A DNA stretch of 64,000 bases from Limisalsivibrio acetivorans (GCF_000421105.1 NZ_ATWF01000001.1:1623407-1687406), one strand, 5' to 3'; positions 33,797 through 43,399 are shown, counted from the stretch's first letter. The notes: generated by a model from the sequence alone, not told the origin. Program-made: numbers and translations.

Positions 33797-34555
33797 ATGT
33801 CCAAAATGGGAATGGTAATAGATCTGCATAAATGTGTAGGATGCGGAGCATGCGGAATCGCATGTAAAACAGAAAACAATACACAGGACAGAAAAAACGG
33901 TCAATCTTATAACTGGGCGGACTTTATCTTCAAGATGGAAGGCAAGTTCCCCGATTTAAACTTTACAGCCTATCCTGTCCTTTGCAATCATTGCTCAAAT
34001 GCTGCATGCGTTGATGCATGCCCTGTAACACCCAAGGCAATGTTTAAAACAAAAGACGGAATAACCATGCATAATGATGAGAGATGTATCGGGTGCCGGC
34101 AGTGCCAGATGGCCTGTCCATACAGTGCGGAAGATCTCGAGGGAAGCGATGCGGAATACAGCGTAATCAGCTTCAATTTCGATGATGAACCCACACATCC
34201 GGCATACAGAAGCAGCTCTGTACTCCTCGACGGCATGACATCCTCCGGCGCAGAGGTCTCAAAGGGAGCTGGCGCTGTACCCCCTTTCAAGACAAAATAC
34301 GCACATCCGGACTACGACGATGTCAGAAGGAAGGGGATTGTTGAAAAGTGCATACTTTGCGAACACAGGATCAAGAACTGTGAGGATCCATACTGTGTTG
34401 ATGCCTGCCCTTCACATGCAAGAGTTGTAGGGGACCTTGATGACCCTAACAGCAAGGCATCCAGGTTGCTGAACACCTACAGCTACGAAAGACTGCAGGT
34501 TGAAGCGGGCACTGAGCCTAATGTTTACTATATAAGGTCCTACAAAGTTAAGTAG
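33797..34555 (+). CDS. arrB: Respiratory arsenate reductase iron-sulfur subunit ArrB
   Basis: A 252-residue ferredoxin-like subunit that passes electrons from the quinol side to ArrA. Four cysteine groups are visible: CVGCGACGIAC near 13-23, CNHCSNAACVDAC, CIGCRQCQMAC and CILCEHRIKNC with CVDACPSHARVVGD, enough for four [4Fe-4S] clusters as in the DmsB/PsrB family. There is no signal peptide, so it would be exported with ArrA by Tat. AAGGAG lies before the ATG, 11 bp after arrA. No ArrC/NrfD membrane anchor follows; as in Shewanella, a quinol dehydrogenase encoded elsewhere may serve. Confidence 0.93.
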   Translation: MSKMGMVIDLHKCVGCGACGIACKTENNTQDRKNGQSYNWADFIFKMEGKFPDLNFTAYPVLCNHCSNAACVDACPVTPKAMFKTKDGITMHNDERCIGCRQCQMACPYSAEDLEGSDAEYSVISFNFDDEPTHPAYRSSSVLLDGMTSSGAEVSKGAGAVPPFKTKYAHPDYDDVRRKGIVEKCILCEHRIKNCEDPYCVDACPSHARVVGDLDDPNSKASRLLNTYSYERLQVEAGTEPNVYYIRSYKVK

Positions 34556-34566
34556 CTATGATCCAA

Positions 34567-34590
34567 TGGAGGGGTGCCTGGGCATCCCTC
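34567..34590 (+). terminator. Hairpin between arrB and the chaperone gene
   Basis: GGAGGG and CCCTCC flank a GTGCC...GGCA inner stem. The U-run is weak (TTAATCCTTTT), so it may act as an attenuator or mRNA stabiliser lowering expression of the chaperone gene relative to arrAB. Confidence 0.5.
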
Positions 34591-34614
34591 CTTAATCCTT
34601 TTAACGGTGAATAA

Positions 34615-35223
34615 ATGACTATAGACAACTCTGGATTGAAATCAGAACTGTGCAGAGCCTTTGCTCTTATGTTTTACAACCCTGAGGATACCTTTCTCAA
34701 TGAGCCGGAGATACTCGGCTATTTTGCAGAACTGCTTGAGAGCCTGGGAGAGGAATACCGCCCCTATGCGGAAAGAGTGAAGAATGCCCTTAAGAAAAAT
34801 AAAGAAACAGAGATAATGATTGATTATGCCGCTCTGTTTGTCGGACCATATAAGCTGAATGCCCCGCCTTACGGCTCAGTATACATTGATAAGAAAAGAA
34901 AACTGAATTCCGATTCAACTAAAGAAGTTGAGGAATTATACAAAGAGTATGGCCTTACAGTGTCCAAAGATATTAGCGACACAAGCGACCATATTGCTGT
35001 TGAATTGGAATTTCTCCATACATTGCTGGCAGATTACCATAACAACCCGTCCCAAAAAACCATGGATATCCTCAACAGATTCATGGAAAGCTTCTTTCTA
35101 CCTTTTGTAAAAGGTTTATCGCCATTGATCATCTCAAATGCTTCCACAGATATTTATAAATGCGTGGGAGAGAGCCTGGGGATGTTTACCCAAAATGAGC
35201 TGACAACATTATGCTGCAGCTAA
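34615..35223 (+). CDS. arrD: TorD/DmsD-like chaperone for ArrA (ArrD)
   Basis: A 202-residue all-helical protein of the TorD redox-enzyme chaperone family. Such chaperones bind the Tat signal of a molybdoenzyme and delay export until the cofactor is inserted. Family-like segments are YAALFVGPYKLNAPPYGSVY near residues 65-85 and DHIAVELEFLHTLLADY near 124-140. It follows arrB by about 60 bp after a hairpin, and a terminator ends the operon behind it. Its client is therefore most likely ArrA. Confidence 0.88.
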   Translation: MTIDNSGLKSELCRAFALMFYNPEDTFLNEPEILGYFAELLESLGEEYRPYAERVKNALKKNKETEIMIDYAALFVGPYKLNAPPYGSVYIDKKRKLNSDSTKEVEELYKEYGLTVSKDISDTSDHIAVELEFLHTLLADYHNNPSQKTMDILNRFMESFFLPFVKGLSPLIISNASTDIYKCVGESLGMFTQNELTTLCCS

Positions 35224-35243
35224 ATAAAAAAACCTCCATTTTT

Positions 35244-35268
35244 CCCGCCTGAACTGGCGGGTTTTTTT
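35244..35268 (+). terminator. Rho-independent terminator of the arr operon
   Basis: CCCGCC (35244-35249), a six-base loop, GGCGGG (35256-35261), then seven T residues; 21 bp after the chaperone stop. Confidence 0.9.
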
Positions 35269-35365
35269 ATCCCAGAGGTATAATGTCACAGCCCTCCAGG
35301 GTGGAGCTGCTAATCCTATGTACTTTTTCGATTTCTATATAGTATTATGAACTCGGAGAGAACAT

Positions 35366-36151
35366 ATGAAGACTGGGATACACTTACTATTATTTTTAAT
35401 CGCACAGCTCTTATTTGCAGAACCCCATCCGGTTAATACCGTAGCGGTTATATCCATCGATGCACTCCACCCTGCTGCAGTAAGTGAGGAAAATTCCCCC
35501 AATATTTATGGCTTTATTAAAGAGGGGAGATACTCAAGCGAAGCATCCAGTACACAGCCTCCGAAAACACTTATCGCACACACAGCAATGCTGAGCGGCC
35601 TGTCTCCTGAAGAAAACGGTAAAACTGATAATACATGGAAAAAGGGCGAGGACAGGGTCTCAGAGCCCACAATGCTCTCCACAGCCAAACAGGCCGGCTA
35701 TGAGACAGCATTAATTTACAGCAAACCAAAGCTTGGATATTTAGCCAACGAACATACTGATACTGAAATATACTCTAAATTCAATGCCATAGAAAAAGCA
35801 GTCAAGACCTTGGATATTAATAAAAAACAATTCATATTCCTTCATATCAGCGGGCTTGACTTCGCAGGTCCGGAAAGCGGGTGGCTTTCCGATGATTATC
35901 TTGACGAATTCAACTTCATTGATGAAATGCTGGCTATGTTTTTCAATAAACTCTCAAAAGGCAGCTCCTATCTTCTGGTTATCACATCGGATCATGCCGG
36001 ACATGGAAAAATACACGGTTCGAAGCATCCTGAGGATGCAAAAAGACCTCTGATCGTATACTCAAATAGCGGCCATCCACCTGAACTAACGCCAGACACA
36101 TTAAAAATCAGCAACCTTAAGCAATACATCGAAAGTATCTATATCAGGTAA
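35366..36151 (+). CDS. Exported alkaline-phosphatase-superfamily phosphodiesterase-like protein
   Basis: A 261-residue protein with a signal peptide (LLLFLIAQLLFA). Metal and nucleophile positions of the alkaline phosphatase superfamily are visible: ISIDAL, the Thr in PPKTLIAHTAMLSGLSPEE, HISGLDFAGPESG and TSDHAGHGKIHG. This places it with type I phosphodiesterase/nucleotide pyrophosphatase proteins; the small size suggests a minimal core. Substrate unknown. It has its own leader after the arr terminator and is convergent with the next gene. A phosphate or arsenate-ester link is tempting but unsupported. Confidence 0.8.
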   Translation: MKTGIHLLLFLIAQLLFAEPHPVNTVAVISIDALHPAAVSEENSPNIYGFIKEGRYSSEASSTQPPKTLIAHTAMLSGLSPEENGKTDNTWKKGEDRVSEPTMLSTAKQAGYETALIYSKPKLGYLANEHTDTEIYSKFNAIEKAVKTLDINKKQFIFLHISGLDFAGPESGWLSDDYLDEFNFIDEMLAMFFNKLSKGSSYLLVITSDHAGHGKIHGSKHPEDAKRPLIVYSNSGHPPELTPDTLKISNLKQYIESIYIR

Positions 36152-36209
36152 AAATATGCCTGGTTTTCATGACAAACTGCGAAGGCAGGATGCAGGTCTC
36201 TAAAAAAAA

Positions 36210-38624
36210 TCAACTAATCTCAAATAACTCGCCCGGCTTGCCTATGTAGTACCCCTGCATGAAATCGATGCCCAGCTCCTTCAAGCTCCGGTAGATGTGC
36301 TCATCGGACACAAACTCTGCTATTGTTTTCATATCATGCAGTTTTGCAAACTCAATAATAAGCTTAACAATGTTGTATGTGCTTTTACTCTCATTAATTT
36401 TTGATATGAGCGAACCGTCAATCTTAATATAATCCGCATTTATATTAACAAGATACCCGAAGTTTGAGTATCCTGTTCCGAAGTCGTCTATGGCAATCCT
36501 TGCCCCCATCTCCTTGACCTTGGAGAGGAAACTCATAACATTCTCATCACTCCTGATTTCCTCCGACTCCACAATCTCAAAGATAATATTGTGTCCTCCC
36601 ATGGAGTTAAGCTCTTTAAAAATCAGTTTCCTCGTTGTTTTGTCAACGATATCATCAACACCTATATTCACGCTGAAAGTCAACTCGGGATGCTTCGCAG
36701 CGGTCTGAAAAGCTTTCTTGATTATAATCTGGGAGAGCCTGCTGTAGAGCCTGGATACCTTAGCAGCCTCAAGGAAGCTGAACGGGGAAAGGATTCCCCC
36801 CTCCTCGGTTTTAATCCTGACGAGACATTCATACTTGTTGATTATGTCATTTTCAGAGTTGTATATGGGCTGATAATGAAGCAAAACCCTGTTATCCGCA
36901 AAGGATCTCTGCAGAAGCGCCGCATTCTCTATATTCTCTGACAACCCCTTCTCGATTCCAAGCTCTTCTGAATACTCAACAAGGTCTTGACCGTGCTTCT
37001 TCGCATACCTCACAGCCAGATCACAGGTGGAGTAAGCAAGACGATTAGCCTCCGAAGAAACCGCAGAGGTCAATGATATCGTAAGATTCTTATCCTCAAC
37101 CCTGAAAGTATTCTCCGAAAAATATTTTATCGCAGACTTAAGCTTATCCACAAGCTCAGCCTTGTTAAGCTTATCCGTCAGCACTGCAAACTGATCGCCG
37201 TGAAGCCTGTATAGCTCGTACTCTTCCGGGAAATATCCCTTTAAAAAGCAGGCGAACTCATAAAGCAGTACATCTCCGAACTCAATGCCGTAGAAATCAT
37301 TTATTGTATTAAAGCTGTTTATATCAATGAACCCGAGGGCGATATATCCGCTGGAACCGATATCTGACAGGAGCTTATTTCTGTTGCCGAGTCCGGACAG
37401 AGAATCATAGAATAAAAGATTCTTATACTTCTCTTTCTGGTTTACAAGCTCGGTTATATCACTTCCGACTCCGATAAATTCAAGTATCTCCCCCCTGCTA
37501 TTCTGAATAGGGAGGATCACAAGGTTCATATAATAGTCAGAACCATCCTTGGCAAGGTTCTTCATAACCCCTTTCCATGGTTTCTTTGAATTTATTGTGC
37601 TCCAAAGCCCGTTGTAAAATGCATCGGTGTTATCCGGATGCCTGTTGATGTTATGCTTGTTCCCAACGGCCTCATTTTTTGAATAACCAGAGACCTCGCA
37701 GAAAATATCGTTAACATAAGTAATACGTCCGTTATGATCAGTCCTGCTGACTATGCTACTGTGGTCGATGGCCTGCATATAGCTTTCGAGGATGGACAGA
37801 CTGTCTGTTAGCTCTAAGGTCCTCTTCTTAACAAGCTTGTCCAGCTTTTCGTTAATATCGTTGAGTTCGTTGTTCCTCTCTACCTTTTCAGAGATATCTG
37901 ATATAATCGCAATGTTGTAGCTTTCCTCCTTATAATCCACAACCCTGAGCCTTGCCTCAATGGGGAACATGGTTCCGTCTTTGCGTTTCAGCTTTGCATA
38001 ATCCACCATGGAACCTTTTTCGGCCAGCTGTCTGGAGTGCTCATCATAGTCATTGTTATCAGAAATACGGAAGGAATCTATGCCAATTTCTCTCATTTCA
38101 TCAAGGGTATAACCTGATTTATTTATGGCCGTTTTATTAGCATATTCCAGAAATGAATCGGACATCCTTACGATGAAAACCATATCATGGGATTCATTCA
38201 TAACTGCCTTAAACAGCTCTATCTCATCTTTGTATTCCTTTTGGAGTTTAATATTACGGACGATGGTGGTGCTGAATAGGCGCCCTTGATATTCAAAGAA
38301 GGAGGGGATAACCTCTACCGGAACCGCCTCACCTGACGCTGTCCTGTGAACCGTTTCAAATGATTTAACCTTTTTGAAATCGTCGGAGAGCATGTATTTC
38401 CAATGTTTGGAAAACCGCTCAGATGAAGAATGGTAAAGGTCGATGTCGCAGACCCCCATAGAGAGTAGCTCGCCATTGCTGTACCCTGTATATTCTGTTG
38501 CAGCATTATTTGCGTAAACTATCCCTCCGGCATCATCAACAATGAAGATAGGAAGATCGAGCTCGCTCAGAGACATGAACACAAACTTATGGATATTGAT
38601 ATCGTTAATCATCAGAGCCACCAT
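36210..38624 (-). CDS. PAS-PAS-PAS-GGDEF-EAL protein, likely cyclic-di-GMP phosphodiesterase
   Basis: An 804-residue cytoplasmic protein with no membrane helix. Three PAS domains (about 15-125, 130-250, 285-395) are followed by a GGDEF domain whose signature is HGDQF, so cyclase activity is unlikely. The EAL domain reads ECLVRI (Ala to Cys) but keeps the metal and catalytic residues: EIVESE, IDDFGTGYS, YIKIDGS and AEFV. It would therefore degrade cyclic-di-GMP in response to a PAS-sensed signal, possibly redox or energy state. The ATG at 38624 is used; a second ATG at 38612 preceded by GGTGG is equally plausible. Confidence 0.88.
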   Translation of the reverse strand: MVALMINDINIHKFVFMSLSELDLPIFIVDDAGGIVYANNAATEYTGYSNGELLSMGVCDIDLYHSSSERFSKHWKYMLSDDFKKVKSFETVHRTASGEAVPVEVIPSFFEYQGRLFSTTIVRNIKLQKEYKDEIELFKAVMNESHDMVFIVRMSDSFLEYANKTAINKSGYTLDEMREIGIDSFRISDNNDYDEHSRQLAEKGSMVDYAKLKRKDGTMFPIEARLRVVDYKEESYNIAIISDISEKVERNNELNDINEKLDKLVKKRTLELTDSLSILESYMQAIDHSSIVSRTDHNGRITYVNDIFCEVSGYSKNEAVGNKHNINRHPDNTDAFYNGLWSTINSKKPWKGVMKNLAKDGSDYYMNLVILPIQNSRGEILEFIGVGSDITELVNQKEKYKNLLFYDSLSGLGNRNKLLSDIGSSGYIALGFIDINSFNTINDFYGIEFGDVLLYEFACFLKGYFPEEYELYRLHGDQFAVLTDKLNKAELVDKLKSAIKYFSENTFRVEDKNLTISLTSAVSSEANRLAYSTCDLAVRYAKKHGQDLVEYSEELGIEKGLSENIENAALLQRSFADNRVLLHYQPIYNSENDIINKYECLVRIKTEEGGILSPFSFLEAAKVSRLYSRLSQIIIKKAFQTAAKHPELTFSVNIGVDDIVDKTTRKLIFKELNSMGGHNIIFEIVESEEIRSDENVMSFLSKVKEMGARIAIDDFGTGYSNFGYLVNINADYIKIDGSLISKINESKSTYNIVKLIIEFAKLHDMKTIAEFVSDEHIYRSLKELGIDFMQGYYIGKPGELFEIS

Positions 38625-38786
38625 TAATTTATACTACCCGATCATAGTGCACTCCGGGGTTTTTATCAACAGTTCATCATTTTTGCCTATGTAAAGGCAA
38701 CCATTAACTCTGCGAATTGATAAAGGCTATATCTCGATAGACAACTCCCTATTTAACTAGCTGATACCAAGTCATGCAGTAGTCCG

Positions 38787-40007
38787 CTAGTGGATAACAC
38801 CTGTTATCATCTTATAGTAATACTTATTATCATTCCTCATAAAGGCATCGAGAAAATCATCGTTGAGCTCTGTTTGGGAGATATACAGGTTATAGACATA
38901 ACCCGAGAGTAGTGTATCCCCAACAATCTGATATCCGTGTATTTTTCCATCCTTAAGATACAGCCGGCGGAAAACCTCCGCATCGGAATATGTACAGTTT
39001 TCACCCTCGAAAAGCCCCGCAGCAATAATTGGAAAATCTATATGCTTTTTAAGAACGTTGGTATTTACAGATCCCTCAAATGCCTCGTCACCGTACATAA
39101 TACTCAAGGCCGCATTTCTGGCCTGGCTACGGGCGTTGGGGTATGTGGCGTATATCTTTTGCTCTCCCGTAACCATATGCGATGTGAGAGCCACATCACC
39201 GGCACAGTAAACATTCGAGGAGTATCTGAGGCATTCATCAACGCTAACGCCCCCGTCGTCACCCGTAAGGGCTTCGGAATTTGGAGACACGCCGACTGTG
39301 ATTATAAGAAGATCGGTATCTATCTCCGTTCCGTCGGTCAGCACAACGCTTTTAACCTGGCCTGCGTTATCCTTAACCTCTTCCACAACATTCTTTAGCT
39401 TAACGGATATCCCCGTCTTCTCCTCTATCTTCGCTGTGGCAAACTTTCCCCCCTCCTCATCCGTCATCTGAGAGAGGAGCCTGTTGTTCCTGTGTACTAT
39501 GGTGACGTCAAGTCCCCTGTGCCAAAGGGAGAGCGCAGCGTCCACGCCTATGAACCCTCCGCCGAAGACAACCGCTCTTTTGCACCCCTGCTCCCTGATA
39601 TAACTGTCGATCTCAGTGAGATCCGTAAGGCTTTTAAACCCGAACACTCCCACATATTCAAGCATATCCGGCTTGGGATACCAGCTTTTGGAGCCTGTGG
39701 AGAAGAAAAGCTTATCATAACCTATGCTCCTCCCCCCGCTGGTGAGGAGGGTCTGTTTAGTGGTATCTATCTCGGTTACTGATTCACCCAGCAACGCCTC
39801 TGTTCCATGGTTTTCGAAGAAGTCTTCCCCCTTCCAGTAAACTGTCTCCAAGGGCTCCCCCGCAAGGAAGAAAGGCATACTGCAAGGAGAGTACGGGGCG
39901 AATCTTTCCGGAGTTATCATAAGAACTTCGTCCCTTGAGCCCTCCTCCCGCAATGTGGAGACGAACTCTGTGGCAGCCATGCCTGTGCCTACTGTGACGA
40001 TACGCAT
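38787..40007 (-). CDS. FAD-dependent NAD(P)H oxidoreductase of the CODH operon
   Basis: A 406-residue pyridine-nucleotide-disulfide-type flavoprotein. The N-terminal FAD motif (VTVGTGMAATEFVSTL) and the NAD motif (AVVFGGGFIGVDAALSL, about 145) are intact, and the second FAD contact is VYCAGDVAL near 268. It starts 1 bp after the cooF stop and is the last gene of the CO dehydrogenase operon. In several anaerobes cooS and cooF are paired with such an FNOR gene, thought to couple CO oxidation to NAD(P) reduction. That role fits here. Confidence 0.87.
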   Translation of the reverse strand: MRIVTVGTGMAATEFVSTLREEGSRDEVLMITPERFAPYSPCSMPFFLAGEPLETVYWKGEDFFENHGTEALLGESVTEIDTTKQTLLTSGGRSIGYDKLFFSTGSKSWYPKPDMLEYVGVFGFKSLTDLTEIDSYIREQGCKRAVVFGGGFIGVDAALSLWHRGLDVTIVHRNNRLLSQMTDEEGGKFATAKIEEKTGISVKLKNVVEEVKDNAGQVKSVVLTDGTEIDTDLLIITVGVSPNSEALTGDDGGVSVDECLRYSSNVYCAGDVALTSHMVTGEQKIYATYPNARSQARNAALSIMYGDEAFEGSVNTNVLKKHIDFPIIAAGLFEGENCTYSDAEVFRRLYLKDGKIHGYQIVGDTLLSGYVYNLYISQTELNDDFLDAFMRNDNKYYYKMITGVIH

Positions 40008-40008
40008 A

Positions 40009-40596
40009 CTATTCCCCCACCGAGTTGTCTCTCTGCTTGCTCACCTCTCTGTAAAGCTTGATGTTTTCCGGTATGGCTTCCTCTCCGAGGATGTAGTTTC
40101 GAAGGTCTTTCTTAGCCTTGTCTATGCGGAGTTCTTCCATATCTCTGAACTCAAGGGCTCCTGTTTTGCATGCTGTGACACAGGCGGGCTTCTCATCCTC
40201 TTCCAGTCTGCTTACGCATAGATCGCATTTGTATGCAACATCACGCCCGAATTTCGATTCATGGGTTTCCTTGAAGGAGATGGCATCAAAGGGGCACACC
40301 ATGGCACACATGGCGCATGCCTTGCACATATATGCATCTATCGTAACCGCATTGGTCTCCTTATCCCTCGAGATAGCGCCAGAGGGGCAGGCATCCATAC
40401 AGTATGCAGGCTCGCAGTGTCGGCAGGATACCGGGAAGGTGTACTCCCCTACTTTAACGACATTAACGTTAACCTGTGTCTTTTTATCACCAACCATGGA
40501 GAAGAGATCCTTGCTCGGGTGATGCTCAACTGCGCAGTTCAGCTCGCAGTGCTTGCATCCCACACATTTCTCATAAGTTACGAATATCTTTTTCAT
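40009..40596 (-). CDS. cooF: CooF-like iron-sulfur electron carrier
   Basis: A 195-residue polyferredoxin that takes electrons from CO dehydrogenase. Cysteine groups are CVGCKHCELNC (11-21), CRHCEPAYCMDAC, CKACAMCAMVC and CDLCVSRLEEDEKPACVTAC, which suits four [4Fe-4S] clusters as in CooF/HycB proteins. It overlaps the cooC stop by 4 bp (ATGA) and the flavoprotein gene follows 1 bp after its own stop, so it probably passes electrons directly between CooS and that oxidoreductase. Confidence 0.92.
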   Translation of the reverse strand: MKKIFVTYEKCVGCKHCELNCAVEHHPSKDLFSMVGDKKTQVNVNVVKVGEYTFPVSCRHCEPAYCMDACPSGAISRDKETNAVTIDAYMCKACAMCAMVCPFDAISFKETHESKFGRDVAYKCDLCVSRLEEDEKPACVTACKTGALEFRDMEELRIDKAKKDLRNYILGEEAIPENIKLYREVSKQRDNSVGE

Positions 40597-41432
40597 TGCT
40601 GTCTCCCCGCCTCTGCCCCTGTAAGCTCCCCAAGGGTTTCGGCTATGGATTTGAGCGATTTGGTAAAGCTCTGCTCCGGATCCTTAATAACTCCGGATAT
40701 ATCCGGCTCGGTTTCTCGGATTATCTCGTCGTAGGGGATATAGAAAACGCTGTCGAAGCTGTCCTCAATGTTCCCCCCCAGCATCTCCTCAAGCCTTGCG
40801 GTTTTTGCAGAATTCGGGGAAGTACGGTTGAAAACAAGATGTACATTCTTAATCCCTATCTCACGGGCAAGCTTCAAGGTAAGTACCGCAACGCTCATAG
40901 AGCTGTATGTATCGTCGGTGATAACCAGACAATGCTCAAAACCTTCGGACAGAGCCCTGCCGAAATGTTCAACACCGGCTTGTGTGTCCATGAGTATCAC
41001 CTCGTTTGTACGGACACCCACATAGCTCACAACGGCATCAAGAAGGGCATTTTCGGGACAGAGACACCCTGCAGCGGCTTTCTGCACGGTACCCATAACC
41101 AGGAGTGTCAGGTTATCCTTCATCTTAATGCCGAACCTGTCGATAACGTCCTCCACAGGAGGATTCATACGGAAGTAAGCCCCCCAGTTCCCCTTGGGTC
41201 TGGCCCCCGTTTTCTCCTCTATGTAGTCGAAATTCTTGTTCAGCGGAACTATCTGAGCCCCTGCTTCCTGGGACATGCCCAGGGTATAGGGGAGGTTCAT
41301 CTGCGGGTCTTCGTCCACCACAAGAACCTTCTTCCCAGTTTCACTCATGAGGTGAGCGAGGGAGGATGTTACCGTGGTCTTCCCCGCACCCCCTTTTCCT
41401 GTTATAACAACCCGTAAGCTCTCATTATCCAT
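40593..41432 (-). CDS. cooC: CO dehydrogenase nickel-insertion ATPase CooC
   Basis: A 279-residue MinD-type ATPase that matures the Ni-Fe-S cluster of CooS. The deviant Walker A GKGGAGKTT is near residue 10, the second lysine motif is VDEDPQMNLPYTLG, and the dimer-bridging nickel-type CxC-like pair appears as CLCPE near 146. The ATG at 41432 has GGGGGA upstream and lies 10 bp after the cooS stop; an extended start at 41456 would overlap cooS. Confidence 0.92.
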   Translation of the reverse strand: MDNESLRVVITGKGGAGKTTVTSSLAHLMSETGKKVLVVDEDPQMNLPYTLGMSQEAGAQIVPLNKNFDYIEEKTGARPKGNWGAYFRMNPPVEDVIDRFGIKMKDNLTLLVMGTVQKAAAGCLCPENALLDAVVSYVGVRTNEVILMDTQAGVEHFGRALSEGFEHCLVITDDTYSSMSVAVLTLKLAREIGIKNVHLVFNRTSPNSAKTARLEEMLGGNIEDSFDSVFYIPYDEIIRETEPDISGVIKDPEQSFTKSLKSIAETLGELTGAEAGRQQ

Positions 41433-41442
41433 TCTTTCCCCC

Positions 41443-43353
41443 TTATGAAAGCCCAAGAGCTTTGCGTTTTTCGATTATCATCTCTTCCATCTTATCCGCC
41501 GCTGCCACAGGATCACCCTCAACAAAGAAGGCCGCGCCGAGAAGTCCGTTAATATCGTCGGTGAGCATCTTTGTAACCGTTGCACTTCCGAGAACCGGAG
41601 GAGCAGGCCAGAGATGAACGGGTATGCCGCTTGCGACGAAATAGGTTCCGATGGATACCGCCTTCTCCGTCGTCCATTCGGGTGCAGAGCCCACAAGGGG
41701 GAGCTGATCCACGTCAACCCCGAGGGTGTCGGCAAGGGCCCCGGCAAGGACAAGCATTCTGGAGCAGTCCACACATGAGCCCATATGAAGAACAGGGGGT
41801 ATGCCTAGGGACTCACAAACACCTCGCAGATTGGGGGATGTCTCGCTTAGTATATCCATATTCATAAACCCGGCCTTGGCTGCGGCAATGGCCCAGCATC
41901 CTGTTCCGATGACAAGTATATCCCTCTTTAGAAGTTCACTGGTGAGGGAGAGATGATAGGAGTCCTGTGTTATCTTAACGTTGTTACATCCCACAACGCC
42001 TACAACTCCTTTTATGCTTCCCCCTGCAATGGCATCTATAAGGGGCTGGGGTGTGCCGCCCAATGCCTTAAGAATCTCCTCTACGCTGAAACCGACTATG
42101 GCATTTGATTTGGTTTTGGGAATATGTACCTTCTGTTTATTCCTCTGGGGGAAGACATCCACCGCCGAACGGATAACATCCTCGGCGATCCTGTCCGCAT
42201 TCTCTTCAACAAACTGTATGTGTTTTGCTCCGGGGAATTTTGCCTGGTCACTCGTTGATATGAACTGGGTGTGGAAGCACTTGCTGAGATCAGCAAGGGA
42301 GGGGAATATACACTGTACATCTACAACAACCGCTTCAACGGCACCAGTCATAACGGCAAGCTCCTGGTGGAGTTCATTCCCCGCTATGGAGACACCCTGT
42401 CTCATAAGTATCTCATTACCTGTACAGCACATTCCGACAACGTTAACACCCTTGGCACCCTTGGAAACTGCGTACTCTTTCATAGCCTTGGACATGGCGA
42501 TCTCAACGATCTTTGCCGAAAGTATGGGTTCGTGGCCGGAGACAACTATATTGACATAATCCTCATCGATAACGCCAAGGTTGGCCTGAACCGATTTTAC
42601 CGTGGGCGTGCCGAACAGTATATCCTGAAGCTCCGTAGCTATGAGCGAGCCCCCCCATCCGTCGGAAAGTGAACATCGAACACCCTGCATAAGGAGCGAA
42701 AGAGGATCGTGGTCTGTGCCGAAGTGAGTTCGCTGGAGGATATCAACCGCCTCCCTGTCTATATTTCTGGGGAGAACGCCGATGGTCATACCCATCTCGT
42801 CAGTGAACATCTTCTCCAGTTTTTCAAACCTCTCCTGACGTTTTTTGGGCAGATAGGCATCGGCGAAGGGTATACACCCCTCTTTCTGTCTGCTGAAGCA
42901 GTCAAGGGCAACCTCTGCAACCTTTCCAGCCATCTCAAGGATACTGTCGCCGCTGTCATAAACACCGATCTTCTGAGCAACACCTTTGAGCTTCTCCGCA
43001 TCGGTGATCTTGTAGTCTGTATTCTTACCCTCGGCCACCTCACGCAGGAGTATGGCGGGTCTTCTTCCGTGATCCGAATGGGCCGAAGCCCCCACGGCTA
43101 TCATTCTCAAAACATTTCTTGCAACTATTGTATCTGCATCCGCTCCGCAGACACCCCTAGAGGGCTCGCCGCCGAATGGATCAATACGGCACGGGCCCAT
43201 GACGCATATCTTACAACAGACACCGAGCTCACCGTAACCACACTGGGGCTTTTGTTTTTCAAGCCGGCTCCATGCGTTATCGTACCCCTGACTGTCCATT
43301 ACATTAAATACCTGCTGAGCAGCCGGATCCACACTTCTTTTATCGTTTTTCAT
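41443..43353 (-). CDS. cooS: Anaerobic (Ni-Fe) carbon monoxide dehydrogenase catalytic subunit CooS
   Basis: A 636-residue enzyme oxidising CO to CO2. N-terminal cysteines for clusters D and B are in CGYGELGVCCKICVMGPC (38-55) and RGVCGAD. The C-cluster ligands are all visible: His in VSGHEPI near 272, then Cys in GMCCTGN, DVQCIF, VVGCNN, GTGCWA and GSCVDCS. No acetyl-CoA synthase subunits or energy-converting hydrogenase genes follow, so this is a monofunctional CODH. CAGGAGG precedes the ATG. The operon continues with cooC, cooF and an oxidoreductase gene. Confidence 0.95.
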   Translation of the reverse strand: MKNDKRSVDPAAQQVFNVMDSQGYDNAWSRLEKQKPQCGYGELGVCCKICVMGPCRIDPFGGEPSRGVCGADADTIVARNVLRMIAVGASAHSDHGRRPAILLREVAEGKNTDYKITDAEKLKGVAQKIGVYDSGDSILEMAGKVAEVALDCFSRQKEGCIPFADAYLPKKRQERFEKLEKMFTDEMGMTIGVLPRNIDREAVDILQRTHFGTDHDPLSLLMQGVRCSLSDGWGGSLIATELQDILFGTPTVKSVQANLGVIDEDYVNIVVSGHEPILSAKIVEIAMSKAMKEYAVSKGAKGVNVVGMCCTGNEILMRQGVSIAGNELHQELAVMTGAVEAVVVDVQCIFPSLADLSKCFHTQFISTSDQAKFPGAKHIQFVEENADRIAEDVIRSAVDVFPQRNKQKVHIPKTKSNAIVGFSVEEILKALGGTPQPLIDAIAGGSIKGVVGVVGCNNVKITQDSYHLSLTSELLKRDILVIGTGCWAIAAAKAGFMNMDILSETSPNLRGVCESLGIPPVLHMGSCVDCSRMLVLAGALADTLGVDVDQLPLVGSAPEWTTEKAVSIGTYFVASGIPVHLWPAPPVLGSATVTKMLTDDINGLLGAAFFVEGDPVAAADKMEEMIIEKRKALGLS

Positions 43354-43399
43354 AGCACCCTCCTGAGTAATCCCCCTATTTTAAACGGCATTCTATTAT

